This document shows positions 52,334-62,039 of a stretch of 64,000 bases of DNA, piece by piece. The notes beneath the pieces were generated by a model. The model had not been told where the DNA came from, searched no databases, and saw nothing but the letters and a program-made list of their open reading frames with translations. The number at the start of each line of letters is the position of its first letter. The stretch's first letter is position 1. Both the position numbers and the translations under genes were made by a program. The stretch lies in contig JBBRMR010000010.1 in NCBI GenBank assembly GCA_038230735.1, forward strand, positions 31,104 through 95,103, in the 5' to 3' direction. Source of the DNA: Arcicella sp038230735 (lineage in GTDB: Bacteria; Bacteroidota; Bacteroidia; Cytophagales; Spirosomataceae).

Positions 52334-53560
52334 TTATACGGAAATATCATCTTTCCCAACCTTCAATAATTGTTGCTGTACGGCATATATTTGTTCAAGG
52401 CAAGCCTCCCAAGTATGACCTTTCGCACAGTCAATGGAGGCGTTTCTTTCCAAAATATTCTGTGGTAATAAAGCCCTTTCAATGGCTTTTTGATATTCAC
52501 TTACCCCAATTGCTAACTGAACATGGGGCAAGAACATTTTCATTGCGGGGGTATTTGTGGCAACCGTTGGCTTTCCCATTGCCAAGTATTCATCAATTTT
52601 TCTCGGATAATTGCCAATGGTTAAAGCATTTATCAACTGCGGATTGATGCACACATCCAAATGTTGAATGTATGCAGGGAGTTGATTAGGTATTTTTGAC
52701 CCTAAAAAATGGACATTTTTTAAATTATGCAAATTACTTTGTTGAAATAAAATTTCTTCGGGACCAATCAATACAATTTGCCATTCATTTTTTGCCACGG
52801 CTAACTGTTCGAGCAAATTAATGTCTAATCTTTCTCCCGTTAAAAACCCCACGTAACCAATTCGAGGATGAGGAATGAGGGATAAATCTGATGGTTCTGG
52901 ATGAATAAAGTCGGCTTGATACATTTCGGTTTCGCATCCTTGACCAATATCCAAACTCATCGGGTTATACTTTCGGGCGTAATCCGCTAAATAGGCAGAA
53001 TTTGCAAAAACGGCATCCGCCAACGCAATTGTCTGGGGTTCAATCCTACTTCCGTGAAGTTTAAAGTAAGGATGTTCCGTTAAATTATCTCGAATATAAT
53101 AAAAGTTAAGTAAGGGTTGGAAGTATTTTTTGGTAAAAAGCCCCGTAAACATTTGGCTATCATTTAGCACCGTACACTGCTCATTTTTCCATCCCAACTG
53201 TTCAATCGTTTGTTTCAAACTCTTAAAAAAGCCTTTACCATTTCTTTCATTGATGAAATTGTACAGATTAATTTGCTTCAACCAGTTAATTGAAAATGAG
53301 ATGGTTTGGGGCGTGTGTACCCACAAAGTATCTGAGACTTTTATCGTATTTTTCCCCAAACCCAAGGCTAATTTTAACCTTTTCCTACCATGAACCGTTC
53401 CGATTTGTTTAATGATTGACTTTATATCAATCGCAGGATTAACGTATAAAACAGCATTTTTTTTGCTAAATTCAACTGCTAAGTTCCGAGCATTACTTCC
53501 TAAGTTTAGCTCCCACTCTTGTTGGGCAATTACAATAAACGCTCCAAGTCCTTCCGACAT
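52334..53560 (-). CDS. Glycosyltransferase, GT1/GT4-like (GT-B fold)
   Basis: 408 aa. The C-terminal domain contains PHPRIGYVGFLTGERLDINL, then DVCINPQLINALTIGNYPRK and DEYLAMGKPTVATNTPAM, the donor-binding segments of GT-B enzymes found in polysaccharide loci. The N-terminal domain starts with FIVIAQQEWELNLGSNARNL. No membrane helix. Its first codons overlap a small open frame (53530-53646). Confidence 0.83.
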   Translation of the reverse strand: MSEGLGAFIVIAQQEWELNLGSNARNLAVEFSKKNAVLYVNPAIDIKSIIKQIGTVHGRKRLKLALGLGKNTIKVSDTLWVHTPQTISFSINWLKQINLYNFINERNGKGFFKSLKQTIEQLGWKNEQCTVLNDSQMFTGLFTKKYFQPLLNFYYIRDNLTEHPYFKLHGSRIEPQTIALADAVFANSAYLADYARKYNPMSLDIGQGCETEMYQADFIHPEPSDLSLIPHPRIGYVGFLTGERLDINLLEQLAVAKNEWQIVLIGPEEILFQQSNLHNLKNVHFLGSKIPNQLPAYIQHLDVCINPQLINALTIGNYPRKIDEYLAMGKPTVATNTPAMKMFLPHVQLAIGVSEYQKAIERALLPQNILERNASIDCAKGHTWEACLEQIYAVQQQLLKVGKDDISV

Positions 53561-53646
53561 ATTTTTTTATTTTTAGTTTTCAAACCTTGTCTGAATCCCC
53601 AAATAAGGCTAAGTATAGCAGGTATGGCAATAATATCCCAGGGCAT
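53530..53646 (-). CDS. Possible 38-residue membrane miniprotein between two glycosyltransferase genes
   Basis: Starts 2 nt after the stop of the upstream GT2 gene (TAATTATG) and ends inside the next gene, overlapping it by 31 nt in another frame. Sequence features: MPWDIIAIPAILSLIWGF forms one hydrophobic helix, then a basic tail (RQGLKTKNKK). It fills the only sizeable gap in this part of the operon. It could be a real small protein or just leader sequence coupling translation. Confidence 0.35.
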   Translation of the reverse strand: MPWDIIAIPAILSLIWGFRQGLKTKNKKICRKDLERLL

Positions 53647-53648
53647 AA

Positions 53649-54833
53649 TTAATGACTGTTTTGTGGTGAATCGCCGTGCGGCGTATGAATAAATTGTTTA
53701 CGGGCTTTGCCAATTCCCATCATGGCTTTCAACATCGAAAATAAAGCAATTGGTATTTGTAAAAAAGCCATCAATAACTGTTTGTTGTACCATTTTGCGG
53801 GAATACCCAATATTAGTGCAACCGCTAAGGCGATGAATAATCCGATACTAAACCATAAAAATTTGGTTGAAAAGAAAAACGCAAAAAGTAACCACAAACC
53901 CACGGCGGCAACCAACATCACTCTGGGAAACAGATAAGTTTGGAATACCTTGTTGAAAAAAGCAATATTTCCCTTGAAGAGTTGAACCCAACCTTCCATA
54001 AAATATTTTTCAAAAAATTCTACCTGAGTGGCTAACCAGCGGCTTCTTTGTTGGCTGAATACATCAGTTTTTGCCACTTTTTCATCGTAAACATACGCTC
54101 CGTCCAAAAAGGCTACCCGTTTTTTGAGGCGTACCAGTCTAAATTCTAATTCTTTATCCTCTCCCGAAGTCTCCCCAATATCTTTCAGAAGATTCACGAA
54201 TAATTGCCAATCAAAAGCCATTCCACTACCAATTAGGGCAGAAGGCAACCCGACTGCTACGTGTCCTCGGCGAAAAATATGGTTGTTAATTTCCTCGGTG
54301 CAAGCATCCAAAAGTGCAAAGGGTGTTTGCATATTCTTAGCAGTTCTATGCCCTTGAATAACTTCGTAACCTTGTTCAAAAGCATTATTGACGGCATGGA
54401 GAAATCCGTCCGCAATGTGATTATCAGCATCCAAAATCAATAAAATATCAACGGGTTTTTGGATAGTGGCTTCAATGGCTTTTTGAAGAGCTTTTCCTTT
54501 TGTACTCTTCTCAAAACTTACTTCTACTACTTTTATCGGTAAAGTTTTTAAAGTATTTAACGTTGATTTACTAAAAGAATCGGCAATAATGACAACTTCA
54601 AACAAATCTTTGGGATAATTTTGACGAATAACGTTTTTGGCGGTATCAATGATAACCGAATCCTCTTTATACCCTGGAATAAAAATTCGGATGCTTCTGC
54701 TTATGGTCGCTTTGGGAAAAACAATTTTTTTTCCTACTTTTCCTGCCAATGAAAAAAATAACAAATAACTCACTTGAATCGTGAAATAAATGAGTATAAA
54801 ATATTGAATCGAAGTACTGATATTTTGAATCAT
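53649..54833 (-). CDS. Glycosyltransferase family 2 with membrane helices
   Basis: 394 aa. An N-terminal membrane helix, a GT-A domain with ILLILDADNHIADGF (the DxD metal site), an ED-type acid in GETSGEDKELEFRL and a QRSRWLATQ motif (QxxRW-like), then two or three C-terminal helices. This is the layout of processive or membrane GT2 enzymes. It overlaps the next upstream GT2 gene by 4 nt and belongs to the core of the polysaccharide operon. Confidence 0.88.
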   Translation of the reverse strand: MIQNISTSIQYFILIYFTIQVSYLLFFSLAGKVGKKIVFPKATISRSIRIFIPGYKEDSVIIDTAKNVIRQNYPKDLFEVVIIADSFSKSTLNTLKTLPIKVVEVSFEKSTKGKALQKAIEATIQKPVDILLILDADNHIADGFLHAVNNAFEQGYEVIQGHRTAKNMQTPFALLDACTEEINNHIFRRGHVAVGLPSALIGSGMAFDWQLFVNLLKDIGETSGEDKELEFRLVRLKKRVAFLDGAYVYDEKVAKTDVFSQQRSRWLATQVEFFEKYFMEGWVQLFKGNIAFFNKVFQTYLFPRVMLVAAVGLWLLFAFFFSTKFLWFSIGLFIALAVALILGIPAKWYNKQLLMAFLQIPIALFSMLKAMMGIGKARKQFIHTPHGDSPQNSH

Positions 54834-55783
54834 GGCGTTGGAATCAAATCTATTTTTACATTATCAAGGAAAGTGGACGAATGATTTTGGGGTTCTTGAT
54901 GGTGAGGTTCAGAAAAATTCCAAATCAATGCTTTCCAAATGGCAATTGCGTGTGCTTTTTCATTTTTTAATCGATGCTTGAAAATATGAACCATTGAGGA
55001 AATTAAAACAAAAAATGCACTGGCAATAAACCATTTTATTCCTGTATAATTACGGCGAATGTATAAAAATCGATTTCTGTACAAATAGAAAGTTTTGAAG
55101 GGAGAGTTTTTACCAGTGGAAACGGATTCTTTATGATAAATTTCAGCCGTACCAACGTAGTGAATTTCGTAACCTTGTTGTTTAAACCTTGCCGCCCAGT
55201 CCAATTCTTCGTAATAAAGAAAATACATTTCGCTCATTTGTCCAATTCGTTTTATCAACTTCATCGAAACCATCATGGCGGCACCATTGGGCAAATCTGT
55301 TATGTTACAATCATCAAATTCACCAGTATCTTTTTGTAAATATCCAATATCATAACTTCGACTTGTGAGGGGGTGTAAGCCAATGGCTCCCGCATATTGA
55401 ATGGTATCGGGTTTATAAAAATATTTTATTTTGGGACAAGCAATGCCACACTGAGGGTGCGTTTGTAGATAAGCGACTAATTCAGTTATCAGTTTAGGTG
55501 TTACTTCGGTATCATTATTTACAAAAAAAATAAACTCCCCCTTCGCAAAGTGTAAGCCAATATTGTTACCACCCGCAAACCCAAGATTTTCAGGGCAACT
55601 GATGTGCTTAATGAATGGAAACTCATCTTTTAACCCGATTGAAGAATGATTGGGGGAAGCATTATCGACCACAATAACTTCACAGTTAGGATAAATTAAT
55701 TTGGACAGTGAACGCAACATATCTGCCGTTACTGCTGGTGTATCGTAATTGACCGTAATTATTGAAACTAATGGTGCGTTCAT
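54830..55783 (-). CDS. Glycosyltransferase family 2 (rhamnosyltransferase-like)
   Basis: 317 aa from MNAPLVSIITVNYDTP; the open frame continues 49 codons upstream, but that part lies within the polymerase gene. GT-A motifs: VIVVDNASPN, the NLGFAGGNNIG stretch typical of rhamnosyltransferase-like GT2, FFVNNDTEV (DxD equivalent) and YYEELDWAARF. One C-terminal membrane helix. It overlaps its neighbours by 4 nt on both sides. Confidence 0.89.
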   Translation of the reverse strand: MNAPLVSIITVNYDTPAVTADMLRSLSKLIYPNCEVIVVDNASPNHSSIGLKDEFPFIKHISCPENLGFAGGNNIGLHFAKGEFIFFVNNDTEVTPKLITELVAYLQTHPQCGIACPKIKYFYKPDTIQYAGAIGLHPLTSRSYDIGYLQKDTGEFDDCNITDLPNGAAMMVSMKLIKRIGQMSEMYFLYYEELDWAARFKQQGYEIHYVGTAEIYHKESVSTGKNSPFKTFYLYRNRFLYIRRNYTGIKWFIASAFFVLISSMVHIFKHRLKNEKAHAIAIWKALIWNFSEPHHQEPQNHSSTFLDNVKIDLIPTP

Positions 55784-57228
55784 ACGATAGCGGTTTGGAT
55801 TTGTGGAGTATCCCACCTTGGGCTTAACCAAATAAAAGCCCAACTGATATAAACAATCATGGATGAAGGCATGGCATTTAAAACTTCGTTGCCATAACTG
55901 CACAGTAATATTCCAGTTGCCCCCCCGCACAAGGCTAATAATTGGTTTTTAAGAACGGGGTCTCGGGTTTGCCAAACAATGGCAGCCGATTTTCCCGTAA
56001 TATAAAGCATGATTCCAAACCAAATGATAAAACCAATAATACCGTACATTGCCCATATCTTAACGTACAAACTATCGGGTGGAATTTGAGCAATATATTT
56101 ATCCTCATTGTATTGTGTACCCCACGTTCCAATCGTACCGACTCCCGTGCCAAAGGGTTTATCCGCTAAAAGTTCTTTCAAGATTTTTTGGTTATAAAGT
56201 CTTACTTGAAATGAAGCGTCAGTGGGGTCTAAGGAAGTCCTCATTCGCCCAATCTGCGCACTACTACTGCCAATTGAAGTAAACTTTAGTATACCTAAAA
56301 AGATAAGTCCGAATAAACTTCCTAATATCAAAATTCGTACTTGTTTACTTAATACTAAAAAGGTAAGCCCTCCACCAACCAAAGCTGCCATTGCCCCTCT
56401 GGTTCCTGAAATCAACATGCCATAAAAAATGAATATTGTTGCGATACCATACCAAATTTTCTTTTGGGTGCTGTACGGTCCGAGGGCTAAAATTAAACAC
56501 ATAATGGCTAATTGTGCCTGTGAAGCTCCAAACTGGGCTGCTTCGGCGTAGTAAGAAAATACTCTGAGTTTACCAAACAGAATATGCGTTTTCTTTGCTC
56601 CCGCTTCCAACCACCTATTTTCTGCTTCGTCGGGTCCGAGATATAATTGTTTGATGCCGTACAAAGCCCCCACAAAAGACAATACTATAATAATGGTTAA
56701 GAAAAGGTCAATATCCGCTTTTTTATTTAGCAATAACATTGACAAGGGAATACATAAAACCCAATACAATGTTGCAGACCTCATTTCAAAAACCCATCCC
56801 ATAAAACTGGGTTTTCCAGGATTAGCCAGTTGGAGAACGGTGATAATGAACCATGCCACCGCTACCCAAACCAAATCGTTATTTAGGTGTCTAAACTTGT
56901 ATCGGTTACTTCTATGAAATAGTATCCCCAACCAAGTAAGAAGTAAGATTGCATCCTGCCCTAAGCCAAATTGTGGACCTTCAATGTGCTTGCCAAGAGT
57001 TGGCATTATAAAGCAGTAAACAATAAACACGAGAATGCCAATGCGTGGTTGTAGAAATACGGCAATTAAAAAACCTATGATAAAAGGAATTAAAAATAGT
57101 ATCACACCAATGGTTAAACCTTTATTTGCAATCAACCATCCAAAAAGAATACTCAACAAAATCGCTGGGATTAGCCAAAGATTATCAATTTTATTACTTT
57201 TAGCTATATAAGTATCACTAATATTCAT
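55780..57228 (-). CDS. Wzy polymerase / O-antigen ligase family protein
   Basis: 482 aa with about twelve membrane helices. The Wzy_C signature lies around 270-400, with the conserved ISGTRGAMAALVGGGLTF and a large periplasmic loop (FGTGVGTIGTWGTQYNEDKY). It would polymerise or ligate the flipped repeat units. It starts 29 nt downstream of the Wzc-like gene and is coupled to the GT2 gene by an ATGA overlap. Confidence 0.87.
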   Translation of the reverse strand: MNISDTYIAKSNKIDNLWLIPAILLSILFGWLIANKGLTIGVILFLIPFIIGFLIAVFLQPRIGILVFIVYCFIMPTLGKHIEGPQFGLGQDAILLLTWLGILFHRSNRYKFRHLNNDLVWVAVAWFIITVLQLANPGKPSFMGWVFEMRSATLYWVLCIPLSMLLLNKKADIDLFLTIIIVLSFVGALYGIKQLYLGPDEAENRWLEAGAKKTHILFGKLRVFSYYAEAAQFGASQAQLAIMCLILALGPYSTQKKIWYGIATIFIFYGMLISGTRGAMAALVGGGLTFLVLSKQVRILILGSLFGLIFLGILKFTSIGSSSAQIGRMRTSLDPTDASFQVRLYNQKILKELLADKPFGTGVGTIGTWGTQYNEDKYIAQIPPDSLYVKIWAMYGIIGFIIWFGIMLYITGKSAAIVWQTRDPVLKNQLLALCGGATGILLCSYGNEVLNAMPSSMIVYISWAFIWLSPRWDTPQIQTAIV

Positions 57229-57257
57229 GTGGATTGATACGTACCATTTAAAATATT

Positions 57258-59435
57258 TTAACCGATTTTTTTCTGATTTTTGGAATCAAACTTTACGATT
57301 TTTTTAAAAAATGAGCCTCCTTTTTTGGGGACTTTGCCAATGTATTCCGTGGCAAAATCAGTTTCTACCCCGTTAAGAATAAATTGAGGTTTATTGCCAG
57401 TAGTTTTGATAAAGCTTGAAAGAATATTTTTATCAACTTTACTCCATGTTCGATTTGCTCGACACAATAATATAGATGAACTTAATTGTGGAAAAAGGTC
57501 TGGTTTTATAATTACATCCTCTAAGGAGGGAAACTCAATTAAAATAAAATCCTTGTTATTTCGATGTTTATTTTCTCTTGCTGCCAAAAAATCCTCAAAA
57601 CTATCTGGCATTGAGATTCCATAAGTTTTATGGTTGGGTTCTTTAATCGTTATTGGCAAATAATTCATCAAATGATCGGATGAATTGCTTATCAATAGTT
57701 GTTTTTCCACGGAATAGTGAAGATTTCGCAACTCTTCTTCTATCAGATTTATGATAGTAGTTTTGCCCTCACCAGTCTGCATACTCAAAAAGCCAACGGT
57801 AATGGGTTTTTTATGGATATCAACACTCGCAAGAATCTGTTGCACGAGTCGCAAGTTTGCTCTTTTTTCAAAATCAGAATTATTTTTACTCAATAGGGGA
57901 TAAATTCCCAGTAAAGGAGCATCAATCATTTTTTGGGCTCTTGATGGTTCAAATAATGTCATATTCATCAAGGCTCGGGCTAAAATCAAAGCTAATATTA
58001 GTATAAAACCTGCCAAAAACCCCACAATTACTAATATCATCCTTTTAGAAGAATTAGGTTTTAAGGGTAAATAAGGCAAATCCACTACATTCAATTTTGA
58101 GGTAAGTTCAGTATTTTGTTGGGTTAATTTTGCCATGTTTAATCCATGCAGCATTTCCATGTATTCTTGTTCCGAAACACTAATCTGACGTTCAATTTTT
58201 TTCAAGGTAGCTCCTAAGGGGGCAAATCTTTTATACTCTTGGTCAAACTCCTTTTTCCGTTTGCCCATTACCCCTAACTTAGCCTTGCTTTGCTCGTAGG
58301 CGAGGGTAGTTTTTAACCATTCATCCAACACACTTTTTGTCGGAATACCATTAGGAGTATTGCTATTGGTGTAGAGTTTATCAAGCGAATTTTTGAGATT
58401 ACCTTCCGTTTTTTGAGCAATGATTTTGAGGCTATCCACTTGCTTCCTACTTCCTCCATCGGAACTCATCAATTCACTCAGGGCAATTTTGTTGTAAATA
58501 TTGGATAAGTTTTCCCTTTCTTTGATGATGTCTGAACCATTAGAAAACGAATTGTTTCTTCCCTTAATACTCTCATTAACTTTATCCAAGGAAGACTTAG
58601 AAGATGAATTATCCATCTCTAAGTTATTATTAAGTGCGTATAATTCGGAACGTTCCGTTGCAACTGCCTTGGTTTGTTCTTCGTAATTAATAATATCGTT
58701 GGATTTATTAAAATTAAGGAATGTTTTTTCGTTAGAATCAAGTTTAGAGTAAGCCTTTTTAGTTTCATCTTCATAATAACGAACTACCGAACCCGTTTGT
58801 CCCTCTTGTAAAATCTTATTTTTACGCATAAACGATTCTTCAAGCAGTTCAAGCGTTCTTTTACAGATGTACGGGTCGTTCGTTTCGTAAGAAATTTTGA
58901 TTAAATCACTGTTACTAATCCGAGAAGATTTAATGTTTTTGAGTGCTTCAAGGGAATAGTAAGGATTTAAGGAATAAATGAGTTTATACAATACATTATC
59001 ATTACTTTTTTTCACTAAATTGGCAACCTCAGCACGGGTATCAAGAAAATTAGACTTCACGATTTGGCTTCTTATATTCGATGGTATTAATTTTTGTAAA
59101 TCATCGTATGCCTGCCAAGTTAAAATTGATGAGTCGTGTTGTTTTAAGGAAAGGTGTTCTGCAAGTAAGTTGATTAACACATCCAATTTTGTTTCTCGGG
59201 ACTCAATTAAAGACAATAAATTATCAAAAGCATTACTTGTTGTATAAAAATCTGCCTTGGTAGTTCCATTCAAGTCGTAGCCCGAAGCAATGCCCGTATA
59301 AATAGTTGATTCTGATGAATATACTTTTTTTTCGTTGCGGGTAAAATAATAGATAGATGCCGCCAAAATCGTTGGGATTAAGAGCATCCAAATAATATTT
59401 TTGGTAAGAAGCCTTAAAAAGTGAAAAAAACTCAT
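57258..59435 (-). CDS. Wzc/GumC-like chain-length protein with degenerate kinase domain
   Basis: 725 aa. The Wzz-type periplasmic domain sits between two membrane helices (about 15-32 and 465-488), with a long coiled coil at about 200-430. The cytoplasmic P-loop domain has Walker A TGEGKTT with K558. The rest of the tyrosine-kinase site is eroded: where BY-kinases have a DxDxR Walker A' the sequence is LLISNSSDH, Walker B is FILIEFPSLED, and the C-terminus has no tyrosine cluster. It probably controls chain length without normal autophosphorylation. It overlaps the TolC-like gene by 4 nt. Confidence 0.88.
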   Translation of the reverse strand: MSFFHFLRLLTKNIIWMLLIPTILAASIYYFTRNEKKVYSSESTIYTGIASGYDLNGTTKADFYTTSNAFDNLLSLIESRETKLDVLINLLAEHLSLKQHDSSILTWQAYDDLQKLIPSNIRSQIVKSNFLDTRAEVANLVKKSNDNVLYKLIYSLNPYYSLEALKNIKSSRISNSDLIKISYETNDPYICKRTLELLEESFMRKNKILQEGQTGSVVRYYEDETKKAYSKLDSNEKTFLNFNKSNDIINYEEQTKAVATERSELYALNNNLEMDNSSSKSSLDKVNESIKGRNNSFSNGSDIIKERENLSNIYNKIALSELMSSDGGSRKQVDSLKIIAQKTEGNLKNSLDKLYTNSNTPNGIPTKSVLDEWLKTTLAYEQSKAKLGVMGKRKKEFDQEYKRFAPLGATLKKIERQISVSEQEYMEMLHGLNMAKLTQQNTELTSKLNVVDLPYLPLKPNSSKRMILVIVGFLAGFILILALILARALMNMTLFEPSRAQKMIDAPLLGIYPLLSKNNSDFEKRANLRLVQQILASVDIHKKPITVGFLSMQTGEGKTTIINLIEEELRNLHYSVEKQLLISNSSDHLMNYLPITIKEPNHKTYGISMPDSFEDFLAARENKHRNNKDFILIEFPSLEDVIIKPDLFPQLSSSILLCRANRTWSKVDKNILSSFIKTTGNKPQFILNGVETDFATEYIGKVPKKGGSFFKKIVKFDSKNQKKIG

Positions 59436-60187
59436 TTTAACTGGTTTAGTAAAGTTGAAAAACTTACACCTGTATAGGCATCAAGTTGCAATAATCCGGT
59501 CTGGAATCTATTTAAGTATGTTTCATACTCAATCTTAGATTTATTAACAAGATCCAAAACTCTTGAATTCTGGTCAACCGTTATCTGTCCTTGCAAAAAA
59601 TCCCTTTCCGACATTTTGTAATTTAGTTGTGCCGACTGTTTAACATTATTACTGATAAGCACCAGTTTATGTGCCAATTTTAATTCCTGATAGTATTCAA
59701 TTACTCGTTGTTTCACTAAAAGAGCCGCACTTTCTTTATCATTAAGGGCAATATCAATCTGCGATTGCGTTTGTTTAATTAAGTGTTTACGATTGATAAT
59801 ATTGACGATAGGAAGCTGTAAACCCGCACCAATATTATAAAATCCAGTCTGATTAGTCGAAAAACGATTTAGATTATTTACATCATTAACGGCTGAATAA
59901 TTAGTGCCATACTGATAACTGGAAAGGAAAGAAAGCCCACTGAAGATTATATTTTTAGCAATTTTTTGATTTGCCACGGCAAGTTCTATGCCATTGGAAA
60001 ACCTTTTCATTTCGGGAGAAAATTTTTGGGCAGCATTAATCAATGCAGGGAGAAGTTGGTCATTAGCAAATGCTCTGGCCAACAGCGAATCGGTGGAGAT
60101 TTTTTGACAATGAGCCTTTGTCGAAAATATCCCTAACGCTACCATCGCAATGACGAGATGGAGAACATATTTTTTATTTAAAATCAT
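59432..60187 (-). CDS. Short TolC-like outer-membrane efflux protein
   Basis: 251 aa with a signal peptide (hydrophobic 9-24, cleavage near STKAHC). It matches the OEP/TolC helical hairpin: FSSYQYGTNY, LQLPIVNIINRKHLIKQTQ and NDKESAALLVKQRVIEYYQE. It is about half the length of ordinary TolC proteins (400-480 aa), with one instead of two OEP repeats. Co-transcribed with the Wzc-like gene. It may be the outer-membrane channel or a helper for the polysaccharide; no Wza-like protein is present. Confidence 0.8.
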   Translation of the reverse strand: MILNKKYVLHLVIAMVALGIFSTKAHCQKISTDSLLARAFANDQLLPALINAAQKFSPEMKRFSNGIELAVANQKIAKNIIFSGLSFLSSYQYGTNYSAVNDVNNLNRFSTNQTGFYNIGAGLQLPIVNIINRKHLIKQTQSQIDIALNDKESAALLVKQRVIEYYQELKLAHKLVLISNNVKQSAQLNYKMSERDFLQGQITVDQNSRVLDLVNKSKIEYETYLNRFQTGLLQLDAYTGVSFSTLLNQLK

Positions 60188-60278
60188 ACGCTTTTAGATA
60201 CTCTAAAATTTATACGGAAATTATTTCCTAAAAATTTCTCAAAATTTGACCATGAATAAACTTAAAATGGGTCTGGGT

Positions 60279-61421
60279 TTATGATTTAGTGGTATTAGAT
60301 TTTTTTACGTACAGATCAATCATCTGGTGAGCAGTTTTTTGCCAAGTGAACATTTTGAGACGTAAATATCCTAAATTTATCTTTTTTTTGCGAAGAACCT
60401 CATTTTCATACGCTGTTTCCATCCCCAAGGCTATTTCTTCAACAGAAAAAGGGTTCACCAAAAAAGCCGCTTCTCCTGCCACTTCTGGCATGGATGAAAT
60501 ATTAGAAGTAACTACGGGCGTTCCGAATGCCATGGCTTCTAAAATCGGTAGCCCAAATCCTTCTCTTAAAGAGGGATACAGAAAAACTTTTGCTTCTGCG
60601 TATAGGGTGTGTAATACATTTTCGGGAACAAAGCCCGTAATAACAAATCGGTTCAGAAAGGATTTCTTGTCAATTTTCGCTAATATGTCTTCTATAAAAG
60701 TTGAATTCAATCCCGTAATCACCAACTTTACTTCACTATTTTTTTCTGCGAACAATACAAAGGCACTCACCGTATTGAAAACGTTTTTTCGAGGCTCAAC
60801 ATTACCCAAAAATAAGAAAAAGTCGTCCTCTACATTCCACTGTGTTCTGAGCTGGGTTATCATTTCGTTGCTCGCCTTCACCCCAAAACGATTACTCACT
60901 CCATTATGAACAACGGTTATAGCATCATTGTTAAGACCTAATATTTTAGTGATGTTTAATTTTTCAACTTCAGAAATGGTAACAATTTTTTCGCACTTTC
61001 GGATAATCTTTGGCACAAGCCATTTTCGGTAAAGGTTTCCCAACTTTTGATAATTTGAAGCAGTATTTCTTCCCATTGTTTTTTCCATAAAAATTACGTC
61101 ATGGAGCGTTAATAACAAAGGAATCGAAATAAACATGGGAGCCGTATTACTGGTGCAATGTAAGGCTTCAATATTATACTTTTGGGCATAAAAGGGTAAT
61201 AATATCTGTTCCCAAAAAATATAGTTGAAACTGGGTATCTCAATGATATGAAAGTTGGGAGTTTCAGCCAAGCAACTTCTATCTTCATCGGCTTTTACAA
61301 AAATAAAATATTCGTTTTCAGAATCAATTAATTGTAAAGCACGTATTAATTCTAAAGCAACAATATCCATGCCGTGCTTATGAGGTCTGAAAAGTCGTTG
61401 GGCTTCGATACCAATTTTCAT
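60279..61421 (-). CDS. Glycosyltransferase, GT4 family
   Basis: 380 aa from MKIGIEAQRLFRPHKHG; an upstream in-frame ATG at 61445 would overlap the HPt gene by 11 nt. GT-B fold. Donor site: FFLFLGNVEPRKNVFNTVSA, then YPSLREGFGLPILEAMAFG with the E-x7-E motif, then SNISSMPEVAGEAA. It resembles mannosyltransferases of exopolysaccharide loci. It lies 13 nt downstream of the HPt gene. Confidence 0.9.
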   Translation of the reverse strand: MKIGIEAQRLFRPHKHGMDIVALELIRALQLIDSENEYFIFVKADEDRSCLAETPNFHIIEIPSFNYIFWEQILLPFYAQKYNIEALHCTSNTAPMFISIPLLLTLHDVIFMEKTMGRNTASNYQKLGNLYRKWLVPKIIRKCEKIVTISEVEKLNITKILGLNNDAITVVHNGVSNRFGVKASNEMITQLRTQWNVEDDFFLFLGNVEPRKNVFNTVSAFVLFAEKNSEVKLVITGLNSTFIEDILAKIDKKSFLNRFVITGFVPENVLHTLYAEAKVFLYPSLREGFGLPILEAMAFGTPVVTSNISSMPEVAGEAAFLVNPFSVEEIALGMETAYENEVLRKKKINLGYLRLKMFTWQKTAHQMIDLYVKKSNTTKS

Positions 61422-61434
61422 TTTGCTAAGTTTA

Positions 61435-61800
61435 TCATAGTTCATTCAGTTTTTTTATTTCCCCTTCAATAATAAATTGTGTTTGTTTTACACTAATATC
61501 CAAATTTTGATATTTGGCTAATAACTCTTTAAAATCAGGAGTCTCTTTGGCATACAATTCAAACTCTTGAATTTTTGGATGCAAAAAGGGAAAACCAACC
61601 ATTGAAAAAGATGGCTTAATTTGGTGGGTCATTTCAGAGACTTGATTGAAATCCTTAGCATTAATTGCATCCAGTATCTTCTCCCAAATTGGCATGGTAT
61701 CTTCCAAAAATGATTGGAATATTATTTGTATAATTTCAACATCATCTCCAAATATCTTTTCCAGATATGGGGTGTTCATTAAGGGATTAAATACGTACAT
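61435..61800 (-). CDS. Stand-alone histidine phosphotransfer (HPt) domain protein
   Basis: 121 aa, all-helical, consisting of little but an HPt domain. The phosphoacceptor is H59 in MTHQIKPSFSMVGFP, which fits H-x-[IL]-K with Pro where Gly is common. No receiver or kinase domain in this gene or its neighbours. It sits inside the polysaccharide locus directly before a glycosyltransferase, so it may connect a phosphorelay to polysaccharide output. Partner kinase unknown. Confidence 0.84.
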   Translation of the reverse strand: MYVFNPLMNTPYLEKIFGDDVEIIQIIFQSFLEDTMPIWEKILDAINAKDFNQVSEMTHQIKPSFSMVGFPFLHPKIQEFELYAKETPDFKELLAKYQNLDISVKQTQFIIEGEIKKLNEL

Positions 61801-62039
61801 ATAATTAAAATAAAGGTTTCTATCAAAAATGCCGCAATTCTCTTTTGGGGAGAAAAGTAGAAAATTCGCTTGTTTTCACTATCGGCTAAATCCAAGTAAC
61901 AACTCCCTTACCATCAAGGTATCAATTAATTGTTCAAAAACTATACCATCATATAACCAGATCAGGATAATGGATATTATTTTTGTGTCTCGCACTGAAT
62001 ATAATAGAAGAACTACTCTCCTAATCAAAGGAATTTATT

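Noticed and set aside
57258..59435. Calling the Wzc-like protein an active tyrosine kinase
   Set aside because: Only Walker A is intact. The Walker A' acids and the C-terminal tyrosine cluster are missing, so kinase activity is not supported.
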